A stretch of 64,000 nucleotides of DNA from Psychromarinibacter halotolerans (GCF_029168315.1 NZ_JARGYD010000001.1:62001-126000); one strand, 5' to 3'. Counted from the stretch's first letter, positions 8,963-18,385 are shown. Program-made: numbers and translations. Notes: generated from the letters alone by a model not told the origin.

Positions 8963-10642
8963 ATGAATATCAGGAAACTCACCGACACGCTGTCGGTCGA
9001 CGGCCAGATCGCCGCGTCCGACGTACAGGCCCTGAAGGACGCGGGCTTCCGCGCCATCATCTGCAACCGGCCCGACGGCGAGGGCGGCGACCAGCCGACC
9101 CACGAGGAAATCGCGCAAGCCGCGGCAGCGGCAGGGCTGGAGTTTCGCTATATTCCCGTCACCTCGGGCAAGGTCACCGACTCGGACGCCGCCGTCTTCG
9201 GCGCGGCGCTGGCGGAACTGCCGGGCCCGGTGTTCGCCTTCTGCCGGTCTGGGATGCGGTCGTCCACGCTGTGGGCGCTCAGCGAGGCGGGCCAGCGCCC
9301 GATGCCGGAAATCCTCGGGGCCGCCAAGGCCGCGGGCTATGACCTGAACGGCGTGGCCCGGCGCATCGCCAACGGCGGCCGGACCCCCACCGACACCGGC
9401 GACGCGTCGTTCGACGTCGTGATCGTCGGCGCGGGGGCTGGCGGCATCTCGGTCGCGTCCAGCCTGCGCGCCCGCAAGCCGGACCTGCAGATCGCGCTGA
9501 TCGACCCGGCGGACATCCATTACTATCAACCCGGCTGGACGATGGTCGGCGGCGGCATCTTCGAGGCGCAGGACACCGCCAAGACGATGGGCAGCCTGAT
9601 CCCGCGCGGGGTGCACTGGATCAAGGCCGCCGTCGCCGCGTTCGAACCCGAGAACAACGCCGTCGTGCTCGACGGCTGCCGCGTGGTGAAATACGGGCGC
9701 CTTGTCGTGACCCCGGGGCTAAAGCTGGACTGGGCCCGCGTCGAGGGGCTGGAGGAAACGCTGGGCCGCAATGGCGTGACGTCGAATTATCGTTACGATC
9801 TTGCGCCTTACATGTGGAAGCTTGTGCAGGACATGAAGGCCGGCACGGCGATCTTCACCCAGCCGCCAATGCCGATCAAATGCGCCGGCGCGCCGCAGAA
9901 GGCGATGTATCTGTCCGGCGACCACTGGTTCCGCACCGGCGTCCTGAAGAACATCGACATCCGGTTCAACAACGCGGGCGGCGTGTTGTTCGGGGTCAAG
10001 GACTACGTCCCCGCGCTGGAAGGCTACGTGCAGAAATACGGCGCCACGCTGAATTTCTTCCACAACCTAATCAGCGTCGATGGCCCGGCGAAGAAGGCGG
10101 TGTTCGAGGTCAAGAAACCCGACACCGACCCCACCACGGTCGAGATGGACTTTGACATGATGCACGTCTGCCCGCCGCAGACCGCCCCCGATTTCATCCG
10201 CGTGTCGCCGCTGGCGGATGCCGCCGGCTGGGTCGATGTCGACCAGTCCACCCTGCGCCACAAATCCTTCGACAACATCTGGAGCCTTGGCGACGTGATG
10301 AACGCCCCCAACGCCAAAACGGCGGCGGCGGCGCGCAAGCAGGCCCCGGTGGTCGCCGCGAACCTTGCCGCCGACATCGACGGGCGGTCCGCTGTGGCGC
10401 AATACGACGGCTACGGCTCGTGCCCGCTGACGGTGGAACGCGGCAAGATCGTTCTGGCTGAATTCGGCTATGGCGGCACGCTGCTGCCGAGCTTCCCGAA
10501 GTTCCTTGTCGACGGCACCCGCCCGACGCGGGCCGCATGGTTCCTGAAGGAACGGCTGCTGCCGCCGATCTACTGGAAAGCGATGCTGCGCGGAAAGGAA
10601 TGGATGGCCCATCCCGAACCGTTGAAAGCGACCGTGAAATAA
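8963..10642 (+). CDS. Fusion of DUF442 (Blh-type phosphatase/rhodanese-like) and sulfide:quinone oxidoreductase
   Basis: Two domains are evident in 559 residues. Residues 1-110 form a TIGR01244/DUF442 domain with a Cys-X5-Arg loop, CRSGMR at 94-99, as in dual-specificity phosphatases and the sulfurtransferase half of Blh. Residues 150-559 are a flavoprotein with GAGAGG (157-162) and the type II (mitochondrial-like) SQR motif PIKCAGAPQKAMYLS; a second cysteine occurs in HVCPPQTAPD. SQR oxidises sulfide to persulfide and passes electrons to quinone at the inner membrane. The fused domain could accept or move the sulfane sulfur. This architecture is known in databases as a combined phosphatase-family/oxidoreductase protein. 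GGAGGAG precedes the ATG. Confidence 0.88.
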   Translation: MNIRKLTDTLSVDGQIAASDVQALKDAGFRAIICNRPDGEGGDQPTHEEIAQAAAAAGLEFRYIPVTSGKVTDSDAAVFGAALAELPGPVFAFCRSGMRSSTLWALSEAGQRPMPEILGAAKAAGYDLNGVARRIANGGRTPTDTGDASFDVVIVGAGAGGISVASSLRARKPDLQIALIDPADIHYYQPGWTMVGGGIFEAQDTAKTMGSLIPRGVHWIKAAVAAFEPENNAVVLDGCRVVKYGRLVVTPGLKLDWARVEGLEETLGRNGVTSNYRYDLAPYMWKLVQDMKAGTAIFTQPPMPIKCAGAPQKAMYLSGDHWFRTGVLKNIDIRFNNAGGVLFGVKDYVPALEGYVQKYGATLNFFHNLISVDGPAKKAVFEVKKPDTDPTTVEMDFDMMHVCPPQTAPDFIRVSPLADAAGWVDVDQSTLRHKSFDNIWSLGDVMNAPNAKTAAAARKQAPVVAANLAADIDGRSAVAQYDGYGSCPLTVERGKIVLAEFGYGGTLLPSFPKFLVDGTRPTRAAWFLKERLLPPIYWKAMLRGKEWMAHPEPLKATVK

Positions 10643-10735
10643 AAGACGATCCTGCCCGCCGCCGTCGCGCCGGGCAGGGCAACCCCGCAGGTCACAGCGC
10701 CACCGGCGCGGGCCAAAGACCGTTCAGGACACTCG

Positions 10736-12472
10736 ATGCTTACTAGCCTTCGCCAGTATCTCCCCATCCTTTCGTGGGGCGCCCGCTATGACCGCAACGC
10801 GCTGTCGAACGACCTGATCGCGGCGGTGATCGTCACGATCATGCTGATCCCGCAGTCGCTTGCCTACGCATTGCTGGCCGGCTTGCCGCCCGAGGCGGGG
10901 ATCTACGCGTCCATCGTCCCGATCATGCTGTATTCGGTGTTCGGCACCAGCCGCGCGCTGGCGGTCGGGCCGGTGGCGGTGGTGTCGCTGCTGACGGCCA
11001 GCGCCGTGGGGCAGGTGGCGGACGCGGGCACGGCGGGCTATGCCGTCGCCGCGCTGACGCTGGCGCTGCTGTCGGGCGTGTTCCTGCTGGTGCTGGGCCT
11101 GTTCCGGCTTGGCTTTCTTGCGAACTTCCTCAGCCACCCGGTGATCGCCGGGTTCATCACCGCCTCGGGCATCCTGATCGCGGCCAGCCAGCTGAAGCAC
11201 ATCCTTGGAATTCAGGCCAGCGGGCACACGCTGGTCGAGACGCTGATTTCGCTGGGCGAGCATATCGGCGACGTGAACGTCATCACGCTGGTGATCGGCG
11301 TGCTGGCGACCGGCTTTTTGTTCTGGGTCCGCAAGGGTCTGAAACCGCTGCTGCGCAAGGCCGGGCTGGGGCCGCGCATGGCCGATGTGCTGACCAAGGC
11401 GGGCCCCGTCGCCGCCGTCGTCGCAACCACGCTGGTGGCATGGGGCCTTGGCCTGCAAGACCGTGGCGTGTCCATCGTCGGCTCGGTCCCGCAAAGCCTG
11501 CCGCCGTTCACCATGCCGGGGCTGGGGCTGGACCTGATCCGGCAACTGGCGGTTCCGGCGGTGCTGATCTCGATCATCGGATTCGTGGAATCCGTGTCCG
11601 TCGCGCAGACGCTGGCCGCGAAAAAGCGCCAGCGCATCGACCCGAACCAGGAACTGATCGGCCTTGGCGCCGCGAACATCGGCGCTGCCTTCACCGGCGG
11701 CTACCCGGTCACCGGCGGCTTCGCCCGCTCGGTCGTGAACTTCGACGCAGGCGCCGAGACGCCCGCCGCCGGTGCCTTTACAGCCGTCGGCCTTGCCATC
11801 GCCGCCGTCGCCCTGACGCCGCTGGTCTATTACCTGCCCAACGCCACGCTGGCGGCCACCATCGTCGTGGCCGTCCTTAGCCTTGTGGACGTTTCGATCC
11901 TTAAGAAGACGTGGCGCTATTCCCGGTCGGATTTCGCGGCGGTCGCGGCGACCATCGTGCTGACGCTGGTGCTGGGGGTCGAGATCGGCGTCGCGTCCGG
12001 CGTGATCCTGTCGATCGTCCTGCATCTGTACAAGACGTCGCAACCGCACGTGGCCGAGGTCGGGCTTGTGCCGGGCACCCAGCATTTCCGGAACGTGAAC
12101 CGCCACGAGGTGCACACCGACCCGACGCTGCTGACGCTGCGGCCCGACGAAAGCCTGTATTTCGTCAACGCCCGCTTCCTAGAGGACCTGATCACCGACC
12201 GCATCGCGCGCGACGCGCAGGTGAAGAACGTCGTCCTGATGTGCTCGGCGATGAACGACATCGACTACTCGGCGCTGGAAAGCCTAGAGGCTCTGAACGA
12301 ACGGCTAAAGGAACTGGGCATCGGCCTGCACCTGTCCGAGGTGAAAGGCCCGGTGATGGACAAGCTGAAAGGCACCCACTTCCCGGACGAGATGAACGGC
12401 CGCGTGTTCCTTGCGCAGTACGATGCGTGGCGCGCCCTGACCGACGACAGCACGGTCCGCGCCGCCGAGTAA
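10736..12472 (+). CDS. SulP family anion transporter with STAS domain
   Basis: The 578-residue protein has about 10-12 membrane spans with the SulP signature region IPQSLAYALLAGLPPEAGIYASIVP near the N-terminus and a C-terminal cytoplasmic STAS domain (about residues 440-560, with DIDYSALESLEALNERL). SulP proteins move sulfate, bicarbonate or related anions. It follows the SQR fusion by 93 bases on the same strand and could be co-transcribed, giving it a plausible role in sulfate or sulfite movement linked to sulfide oxidation. Substrate is not determinable from sequence alone. Confidence 0.9.
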   Translation: MLTSLRQYLPILSWGARYDRNALSNDLIAAVIVTIMLIPQSLAYALLAGLPPEAGIYASIVPIMLYSVFGTSRALAVGPVAVVSLLTASAVGQVADAGTAGYAVAALTLALLSGVFLLVLGLFRLGFLANFLSHPVIAGFITASGILIAASQLKHILGIQASGHTLVETLISLGEHIGDVNVITLVIGVLATGFLFWVRKGLKPLLRKAGLGPRMADVLTKAGPVAAVVATTLVAWGLGLQDRGVSIVGSVPQSLPPFTMPGLGLDLIRQLAVPAVLISIIGFVESVSVAQTLAAKKRQRIDPNQELIGLGAANIGAAFTGGYPVTGGFARSVVNFDAGAETPAAGAFTAVGLAIAAVALTPLVYYLPNATLAATIVVAVLSLVDVSILKKTWRYSRSDFAAVAATIVLTLVLGVEIGVASGVILSIVLHLYKTSQPHVAEVGLVPGTQHFRNVNRHEVHTDPTLLTLRPDESLYFVNARFLEDLITDRIARDAQVKNVVLMCSAMNDIDYSALESLEALNERLKELGIGLHLSEVKGPVMDKLKGTHFPDEMNGRVFLAQYDAWRALTDDSTVRAAE

Positions 12473-12495
12473 CGCCCCGGCGCAGGGGCGGCAGG

Positions 12496-13410
12496 TCAGA
12501 AGCTGGGATAGTCGCTGCCGTTGAAGGTCAGCACCGCGTCCCGGCCGCAGACAAGGTCGCTCATCCCGCCGGTGCGGCTGTCCAGCACCCCGATCCGTTC
12601 GCAGCCCTTGTGGATCTCGACCACGCCGCCGCCGTCCAGCCGGACCTCGCAGAGCAGCGCGCCCCAGCGGTCCCACCAGCCGCAGGACACGACGTCGGAC
12701 CGCCCGTCGCCGTTGATGTCGTGGCTCATTTGCAGGGTTCCGGTCTTCGGCGTGCCGGTGCGGTCGAAGTCGCCCGCCTTCAACTCGACCAGGGCGGGGA
12801 TATGCGCGTCGCTGACCGCCTGTTCGACCAGTTGCAAGGCCCCATCGCGATAGGCGAAGACCGAGAGCGTCACCTCGTCCGAGCTAAGCCCGACGCCCGA
12901 AACCACGCTTTCAACCCGCAGGCGCGGCTCTGGGCCGGTGTCGATCAGGTCGGGCGTGCCCCATGTCCAGAAGTCGTCATGCGTCGCGTTCGAGAAGATG
13001 CCGTTGCCGCGATAACTGAGCACCGCGAAGGTGGTGGGGCAGCAGTTGCCGCCACCGGTCCATCCGTGCACCAGCTCGGCAAAGCCGTCGCCATCAAGAT
13101 CGGCTGTCAGGGCGATGCTGGACAGGCCCGACGCAGGAACGAAGGCGACATACTCGCGCCCGTCCACCGTGGCGAGGATTCGCTGCGCGGACAGGTCGCC
13201 GTCGATCCGGTACGTCACCTCGTGCGGCTCGACCGGCTGCGGCACGATCAGGGGCAGCGGCGCGGGCGTTTCGGGCGCGGGCGAGGGGGCGACACCGGCG
13301 GCAGGGCCCTTGGGGGCGGCGGTGTCCTGTGCGCTGGCGGTCAGCGGCGACAGGACCGCACCCAGCACAAGAACAAGGCGGCACAGACGGGCAAGCGGCA
13401 GACGGGTCAT
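12496..13410 (-). CDS. Secreted VCBS/FG-GAP-like repeat protein
   Basis: The 304-residue protein has a signal peptide (MTRLPLARLCRLVLVLGAV, cleavage near TASAQ), then a Pro/Ala-rich linker (about 30-58). A domain follows with calcium-binding FG-GAP/VCBS-like blades: ADLDGDGFAELVHG, SHDINGDGRSDVVSC and GDFDRTGTP. Five or more cysteines, including a Cys-Cys pair in GGNCCPT, suggest disulfides in the periplasm or outside. The function is unknown. It converges with the SulP gene, with a gap of only 23 bases. Confidence 0.75.
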   Translation of the reverse strand: MTRLPLARLCRLVLVLGAVLSPLTASAQDTAAPKGPAAGVAPSPAPETPAPLPLIVPQPVEPHEVTYRIDGDLSAQRILATVDGREYVAFVPASGLSSIALTADLDGDGFAELVHGWTGGGNCCPTTFAVLSYRGNGIFSNATHDDFWTWGTPDLIDTGPEPRLRVESVVSGVGLSSDEVTLSVFAYRDGALQLVEQAVSDAHIPALVELKAGDFDRTGTPKTGTLQMSHDINGDGRSDVVSCGWWDRWGALLCEVRLDGGGVVEIHKGCERIGVLDSRTGGMSDLVCGRDAVLTFNGSDYPSF

Positions 13411-13485
13411 GGATCCTCGGCAGGCTGAACTGACGCTGCGTAGGCTAGGTCGAGTGGTGCGGGTTTGAAAGGGCGCATCCCGGAA

Positions 13486-13535
13486 GCAGGATCTTCTAGA
13501 AGATCCTGCCTGTCAGAATTTTCCAGAAAATTCTG
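13486..13535. repeat. Two adjacent perfect palindromes
   Basis: The first (13486-13509) has 12-base arms starting GCAGGATCTTCT with no spacer. The second (13514-13535) has arms CAGAATTTTC and GAAAATTCTG around CA. Both lie just past the acetoacetyl-CoA synthetase stop. Neither ends in a classical T-run, so they may be dispersed palindromic elements, mRNA-stabilising hairpins or atypical terminators for the minus-strand operon. Confidence 0.8.
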
Positions 13536-13546
13536 CGCGCGCCCCC

Positions 13547-15553
13547 TCAACCGGCGCGTGCCGCCGCGAAGGCCGCGAACCAGTCGAGCGCGCCGGGGTT
13601 CTTCGTTGCGTCCCGGCTGGCGACCGTCTCTGGCGGGTCGCCCAGCAACAGCTTGCGCACCGGGACCTCCATCTTCTTGCCGGTCAGCGTCGCGGGGATC
13701 TCGGGGGCTTCGACCACCTCGTCCGGGACGTGGCGGGGGCTGCGTTCCGACCGCAGGCGGCGGGCGATGGCCGCTTTCAGGTCGTCGGTCAGGCTGTGCC
13801 CCTCGGCCATCTGGACGAACAACGGCATGTAATAACCGCCGCCCGGTTCCTCGATACAGACGATCAGGCTGTCGGTGATCTCGGGGAAGGTTTCCATCGT
13901 CCGGTAGATCTCGGCCGACCCGATGCGGACGCCGAAGCGGTTCAGCGTGGCGTCGGAGCGGCCCAGAACGAAGGCGCCGCCGTGGGCGTTGAACTTCACC
14001 CGGTCGCCGTGGCGCCAGACGCCGGGGTAGGTGTCGAAGTAGCTGTCGGTGTAGCGGGCGAACTCCGTGTCGCCCCAGAAAAACAGCGGCATAGACGGCA
14101 TCGGCGTCTCGATCACCAGCTCGCCCACCGCGTCGGTGACCGGCTGCCCGTCCTCGGAATAGGCGCGGGCGGCGGTGCCAAGGCCGGGGGCCTGAATCTC
14201 GCCCGCGCGGGTGGGCAGCAGCGGCGATCCGGCAAGGATGCCGGAACAGAACTCTGTGCCGCCGGATTGCGAACTGGCCCAGATGTCGGACCCGATTGCC
14301 GCGTAGGCCCATGCGAAGGTTTCCGGCGTGGACGGAGACCCCACCAGCATCACCGATTGCAGCGCCGACAGGTCGAAGTCGCGGCCCGGCACGATGCCCT
14401 GCTGGCGCACCATCTGGATATAGGTCGGGCTGACGCCCATCACCGTGGCCTTCGTGTCCGCCGCGATACCCCACAGCAGTTTCGCATCCGGGTAGGCGGG
14501 GTGCCCGTCGTACAGCACCGCGCGGCCGTTCATCAGCGGCCCCCACATCAGCGTGTTCCAGACCATCCAGCCGGTGGTCGAATAGAAGAACAGCGCGCCG
14601 CCTGCGCCCAGCTCGAAGTGGAAGGCGGCCGATTTGTAGTGTTCCAGCACGATGCCGTGGTGGCCCTGCACGATGGGTTTCGGCAGGCCGGTGGTGCCGG
14701 ACGAGAACAGCACCCACAGCGGATGATCCGACGGCACGCGTTCATAGGCGAAGCCTTCGCGCGGCACATCGGGGCGGTTTAAGATCGCCTGCCAAGTAAT
14801 TGTTTCGCGCGCGAAACATTCTGACGCAGCGTCAAGGTGTCCGACGGATACGACCTGCTCGACCGTGGGCAGCGCGCCAAGGATGCGCGACAGGTCCGCG
14901 CCGCGGTCGTGGTCCTTGCCGCCATAGCGATAGCCGTCGACGACAAAGATCAGTTTCGGCTCGATCTGGCTGAAGCGGTCGATCACGGTCTGCGCGCCGA
15001 ACTCGGGCGCGGCCGAGGACCACGTCGCCCCGATGGCGGTGGTGGCCAGCATGGCGATCACCGCCTCGGGGATGTTCGGCATATAGGCCACCACACGGTC
15101 GCCGGGGCCGATCCCCATCTCGCGCAGGGCGGTGGCCAGCTTGCGCACGGACGCGCCGACCTCGGCCCAGCTGACGGTGGCCTGCGGTCGAAGCTCGCTG
15201 GAATGGTGCAGCATCGGGCGGTTCGGGTCGCCGGTGGTTTCGTGCCGCAGGACATGTTCGGCATAATTCAGGCGGGTGCCGGTGAACCAGCGGGTGCGCG
15301 GCATCGGGTCGGCGGTCATCACCGCGTCGATCTCTCCATCGTGGAGGATCTCGAAATAGTCCCAGATGGATAGCCAGAACGCCGCCGGGTCATCCACCGA
15401 CCACTGCCACAGGTCCCAGTACCCTTCGAAGCGGTGGCCCCGGTCCGCAAGCCACGCCATGTAGCGGGTGATGTTCGAACCGGCCAGCCGATCGCTGCCG
15501 GCCTGCCAGAGGATGTCGCCCTCGGCGACCGGCGGGGTCTGTATGTCTGTCAT
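13547..15553 (-). CDS. Acetoacetate-CoA ligase
   Basis: The 668-residue acyl-adenylate-forming enzyme matches acetoacetyl-CoA synthetases in length and motifs. It has the P-loop LFSSGTTGLPKPIVQ, the Trp-rich N-terminus (GYWDLWQWSVDDPAAFW) and the FYSTTGWMVWN segment characteristic of this branch. The GDRVKF hinge and the catalytic lysine in LTGKKMEVPVRK (about residue 626) are also present. It activates acetoacetate with ATP and CoA, allowing use of ketone bodies or PHB-derived acetoacetate. Its ATG overlaps the stop of the upstream HAD gene by four bases, indicating one operon. Confidence 0.93.
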   Translation of the reverse strand: MTDIQTPPVAEGDILWQAGSDRLAGSNITRYMAWLADRGHRFEGYWDLWQWSVDDPAAFWLSIWDYFEILHDGEIDAVMTADPMPRTRWFTGTRLNYAEHVLRHETTGDPNRPMLHHSSELRPQATVSWAEVGASVRKLATALREMGIGPGDRVVAYMPNIPEAVIAMLATTAIGATWSSAAPEFGAQTVIDRFSQIEPKLIFVVDGYRYGGKDHDRGADLSRILGALPTVEQVVSVGHLDAASECFARETITWQAILNRPDVPREGFAYERVPSDHPLWVLFSSGTTGLPKPIVQGHHGIVLEHYKSAAFHFELGAGGALFFYSTTGWMVWNTLMWGPLMNGRAVLYDGHPAYPDAKLLWGIAADTKATVMGVSPTYIQMVRQQGIVPGRDFDLSALQSVMLVGSPSTPETFAWAYAAIGSDIWASSQSGGTEFCSGILAGSPLLPTRAGEIQAPGLGTAARAYSEDGQPVTDAVGELVIETPMPSMPLFFWGDTEFARYTDSYFDTYPGVWRHGDRVKFNAHGGAFVLGRSDATLNRFGVRIGSAEIYRTMETFPEITDSLIVCIEEPGGGYYMPLFVQMAEGHSLTDDLKAAIARRLRSERSPRHVPDEVVEAPEIPATLTGKKMEVPVRKLLLGDPPETVASRDATKNPGALDWFAAFAAARAG

Positions 15554-16383
15554 TCGGGCAGCTTAGGGAACCACGGCTGGGCGGCAAGGCCCGTCAGGTC
15601 GTCCAGAACCACATGGGCGCGCATGTCTTCGGGAACGCCGTTAAAGGCGTCCCGGTCGGCGATGCCGGTCGTGACGCCGACGCAGAAGGCACCGGCCTTG
15701 CGGCCCATGCGGATTTCGAGCGTCGGGTCGTCACCGATCACCGCCATGTCCGACGGCCGCGCGCCGGTCAGGTCGGTCACGATTTGTAGCCCAGCGGTTT
15801 CCGGTTTGCCGAACACCGTGACCTTGGTGTCGGTCGCGTTCTCCAGCGCGGCGGCGATGGCGCCCGAGATGCCCAGCATCCGGCCCTTGGACGAGGCGAA
15901 GTAGGGCGCGACAGAGCCCGCGAAGGGCGGTGCGCCGTCCCAGACCGCCTGCACGACAGCCTCAAGCGCGGTGGCGCCGAAGTCGCGGGTATAGCCCAGC
16001 AGCACCGCATCCACGGGGCCCGCGTCGGGCGTGGGCTCGACCACCTCGATCCCGGCGTCGCGGACCGGCACGCGGGTGCCGTCGCCGCCCATGACCATGA
16101 TCCGGCGATACCCCATCCGCGCCAGCGCCTGCGCGGCGACGGCGGCGGGGGTCAGGACATGGCCCGCGTCGATCACGATCCCGGCGTCGGCAAGCAGCGG
16201 ATAGTAATGGGCGGGCGGGAAGAAGGTGCCGTTGGTATAGGCGACCACCTTGATCCCGGCGGCCCGGCAGGCGGCCAGCGCATCCACCGCGCCGGGCAGG
16301 GCGGTGAAGATGCCGGCCTCTTTGTTCATCAGGGCAAGGGTGCCGTCGATGTCGAACACCGCCGTGCGGATCGTCGGGGTCAT
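15550..16383 (-). CDS. HAD-IIA family phosphatase (NagD-like)
   Basis: The 277-residue protein has HAD motif I VFDIDGT (Asp11 nucleophile, Asp13), motif II in YTNGTF, and the motif IV region VIGDDPTLEIRMGRKAG. The IIA cap between motifs II and III places it with NagD, pyridoxal phosphatase and 4-nitrophenylphosphatase-like enzymes. It presumably removes phosphate from a small metabolite; the substrate is unknown. It is the first gene of an operon with acetoacetate-CoA ligase, joined by an ATGA overlap, though the functional link is not obvious. Confidence 0.87.
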   Translation of the reverse strand: MTPTIRTAVFDIDGTLALMNKEAGIFTALPGAVDALAACRAAGIKVVAYTNGTFFPPAHYYPLLADAGIVIDAGHVLTPAAVAAQALARMGYRRIMVMGGDGTRVPVRDAGIEVVEPTPDAGPVDAVLLGYTRDFGATALEAVVQAVWDGAPPFAGSVAPYFASSKGRMLGISGAIAAALENATDTKVTVFGKPETAGLQIVTDLTGARPSDMAVIGDDPTLEIRMGRKAGAFCVGVTTGIADRDAFNGVPEDMRAHVVLDDLTGLAAQPWFPKLPE

Positions 16384-16859
16384 GGTGCGGTCGGTCTCCT
16401 GCGGGCGTGCGTGCGCGGTGCCACAGGGTCAAGCCCGAGGCGTGCGCGGGGTCAAGCCCCCGGTGTTATGGTTGGGCGCCTTGGTCCGGTCTCATGGCGG
16501 CGAGATTCGCGCAGCAGCGCGCAGGCCGGGTAGGGAGGGTCTCCTGGCCTGCGCGACCCGTCCGGGGCCCGGCATGGCATCCCGGGCGGGCTTTTCGGCA
16601 GTCAGGCGTTCGTCGATGGCATGGCCGCCGAGGCTGATATCCCCCTGCGGGGGCAGGAGGAGAGCGCCCTTGGCGATAAAGATCCGCCGAGCGGTCGGAT
16701 TGCGCCCGGCGGTCGTGGTCTTCACCGGGTGGTCCGCCCGGATGCGGGCGTTCATATTCCGAAATTAGAACGTTTAACGCCCTGCGTCGACACTCAATTC
16801 GACCGTTCCAAACGATATGTGACAACCTGTGGCCCGGATTCAACCGAAGCGGTCGCGCG
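16384..16859. other. Intergenic region, at most one doubtful small gene
   Basis: The stretch lies upstream of the HAD gene and downstream of the GFA gene. It should contain the HAD-acetoacetyl-CoA ligase promoter. A relatively A/T-rich segment at 16755-16830 could hold a promoter. Apart from the doubtful frame listed separately, I see nothing coding. Confidence 0.5.
16492..16755 (-). CDS. Doubtful small hypothetical protein
   Basis: An 87-codon frame starts at an ATG after an A/T-rich stretch and has only a weak GGAAT in place of a ribosome site. Codon third positions are moderately GC-rich. The product is basic and Arg/Pro-rich with no recognised domain. It may be a lineage-specific gene or chance reading of GC-rich DNA; I lean to the latter. 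Confidence 0.25.
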   Translation of the reverse strand: MNARIRADHPVKTTTAGRNPTARRIFIAKGALLLPPQGDISLGGHAIDERLTAEKPARDAMPGPGRVAQARRPSLPGLRAAARISPP

Positions 16860-17228
16860 TCAGTCGTCGCGCGGGACGCTGGAGCGGACCGGGAAGGGCG
16901 GCAGCCACGGCTCGCGCCGCACGGTCCAAAGCTCGTAATCGGGGGTGAAGACGCCGGGGTCGTCCAGCGTGCCCAGATGGACTTCGATGTCGCCGTCGCT
17001 TTCGGCATAGACCGACGATCCGCAGCGGGGGCAGAAATGCCGGCCCTTGTAGGACCGCGTTTCGCCGGTGACCGTGACCGCCGCAGGCCGGTAGATCGCC
17101 GCCGCGTAGAACAGCGCGCCGTGGTGCTTGCGGCAGTCAAGACAGTGGCACAGGCCGACCCTGTCCGGATCGCCGGTGGCCACGATCCTTACGTCGCCGC
17201 ACAGGCAACCGCCGTGGTGCTGGTTCAT
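16860..17228 (-). CDS. GFA family (glutathione-dependent formaldehyde-activating-like) zinc protein
   Basis: The 122-residue protein shows the complete GFA zinc pattern: GGCLCG near the start, CHCLDC (about residues 29-34), and FCPRCGS around 65-71. The family binds two zinc ions; only a few members act on S-hydroxymethylglutathione and most are uncharacterised. The start at 17228 follows GGAGG and matches the usual GFA N-terminus, so the longer upstream frame was not used. It lies 32 bases after the rRNA methyltransferase stop on the same strand, so it is probably the last gene of the ilvBN transcript or read through from it. Confidence 0.85.
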   Translation of the reverse strand: MNQHHGGCLCGDVRIVATGDPDRVGLCHCLDCRKHHGALFYAAAIYRPAAVTVTGETRSYKGRHFCPRCGSSVYAESDGDIEVHLGTLDDPGVFTPDYELWTVRREPWLPPFPVRSSVPRDD

Positions 17229-17260
17229 GTGCTGTCCTCCGGGATCGCGTTGTCCGCAGT

Positions 17261-18385
17261 CTAGGGCAGCGGACCCGTGCGCCACAACGTGACCTTGATG
17301 CCGCCCAGCGGGACCGGCGGGCCGGGGCGGTCGAAAGGAAGGCCGGTGGCCTTGGCCAGCCCGCCTTCGCTGGTGACAAGGCCGACGCGCCAGCCGCTGA
17401 ACCGTTCGGTCAGCACCTTGCCCAGCGTGCCGTACAGGCCGTGCAGCATCCCCTTGTTGCCGATCCGCGCGCCGTAGGGCGGGTTCACGATCAGCAGGCC
17501 CGGCGGCCCGTCGGGCGGGGTCAGGTCGCTGACCGACTGGCAGGCGAAGGAGGTGAAGGCGTCGACCCCGGAACGGGCGGCGTTCGCGTCGCTCATGCGG
17601 ATCGCGCCCTGATCGCGGTCATAGCCGTAAAACACCGGGGCGGGGGCGGCGTGGGGTTGGCCCGCGCGCATCCGCGCCCAAGCGTCGGGGGCGAAGCTTG
17701 CAAGATCCTCGAAGGCGAAGCGCCGGGTACGGCCCGGCATCAGCCCGGCGGCGATCTCGGCGGCTTCGATCACGAAGGTGCCCGAGCCGCACATCGGGTC
17801 GACCACCGGCTCGCGCCCGTCATAGCCGCACTGGCGCAGGAAGGCCGCGGCGAGGTTTTCGCGCATCGGGGCCTTGTTCACCGCCTCCTTGTGACCGCGC
17901 CGGTGCAACGGTTCGCCCGAGGTGTCCAGCGACACGGTGACAAGGTTGTCCTCGATCCGCACCTTCACCGACACGGCGGCTTCTGCGGCCTCTTGCACCA
18001 CCGGGGCGCCCAGCGTCTCGGCGATGGCGGTTTCGATCCGTTGGGTGGCGGCGCCCGCGTGGTAGATCTTGTTCTTGCGGCTGGTCGCGGTCTCGACCCG
18101 CACCGGGACGTCCGCGCGCAGCACGTCGGCCCACGGGAATTTGCGTGCGCGCTTGTCCAGCTGGGCAAGGTGGAAGGCGCGGAAGGCGCCCACGCGCACC
18201 AGCACGCGGGCGGCACAGCGCAGGGTCAGGTTGGCGCGCCAGACCTCGGGCCAGCCGCCCTGTGTCTCGACCCCGCCCGGCACCGCGCGCGGCGCGGCGA
18301 AACCGGCGGCGCGGGCCTCGTCGGCCAGCACCTGTTCCAGCCCCGGCGGGCAGGCGAGGAAGATGTCGAGCGGGGTGTCGGTCAC
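17261..18385 (-). CDS. THUMP-domain class I RNA methyltransferase (RlmL-like)
   Basis: The 374-residue protein combines an N-terminal THUMP domain (about 1-165) and a Rossmann methyltransferase. The latter has VDPMCGSGTFVIEAA as the SAM-binding loop and NPPYG as the catalytic N6/N2-guanine-type motif. This matches the N-terminal half of E. coli RlmKL, which makes m2G2445 in 23S rRNA; the RlmK half is absent, which is usual outside gammaproteobacteria. Its ATG overlaps the ilvN stop by four bases. Placement behind ilvBN has no evident metabolic logic. The target base is inferred from homology. Confidence 0.85.
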   Translation of the reverse strand: MTDTPLDIFLACPPGLEQVLADEARAAGFAAPRAVPGGVETQGGWPEVWRANLTLRCAARVLVRVGAFRAFHLAQLDKRARKFPWADVLRADVPVRVETATSRKNKIYHAGAATQRIETAIAETLGAPVVQEAAEAAVSVKVRIEDNLVTVSLDTSGEPLHRRGHKEAVNKAPMRENLAAAFLRQCGYDGREPVVDPMCGSGTFVIEAAEIAAGLMPGRTRRFAFEDLASFAPDAWARMRAGQPHAAPAPVFYGYDRDQGAIRMSDANAARSGVDAFTSFACQSVSDLTPPDGPPGLLIVNPPYGARIGNKGMLHGLYGTLGKVLTERFSGWRVGLVTSEGGLAKATGLPFDRPGPPVPLGGIKVTLWRTGPLP

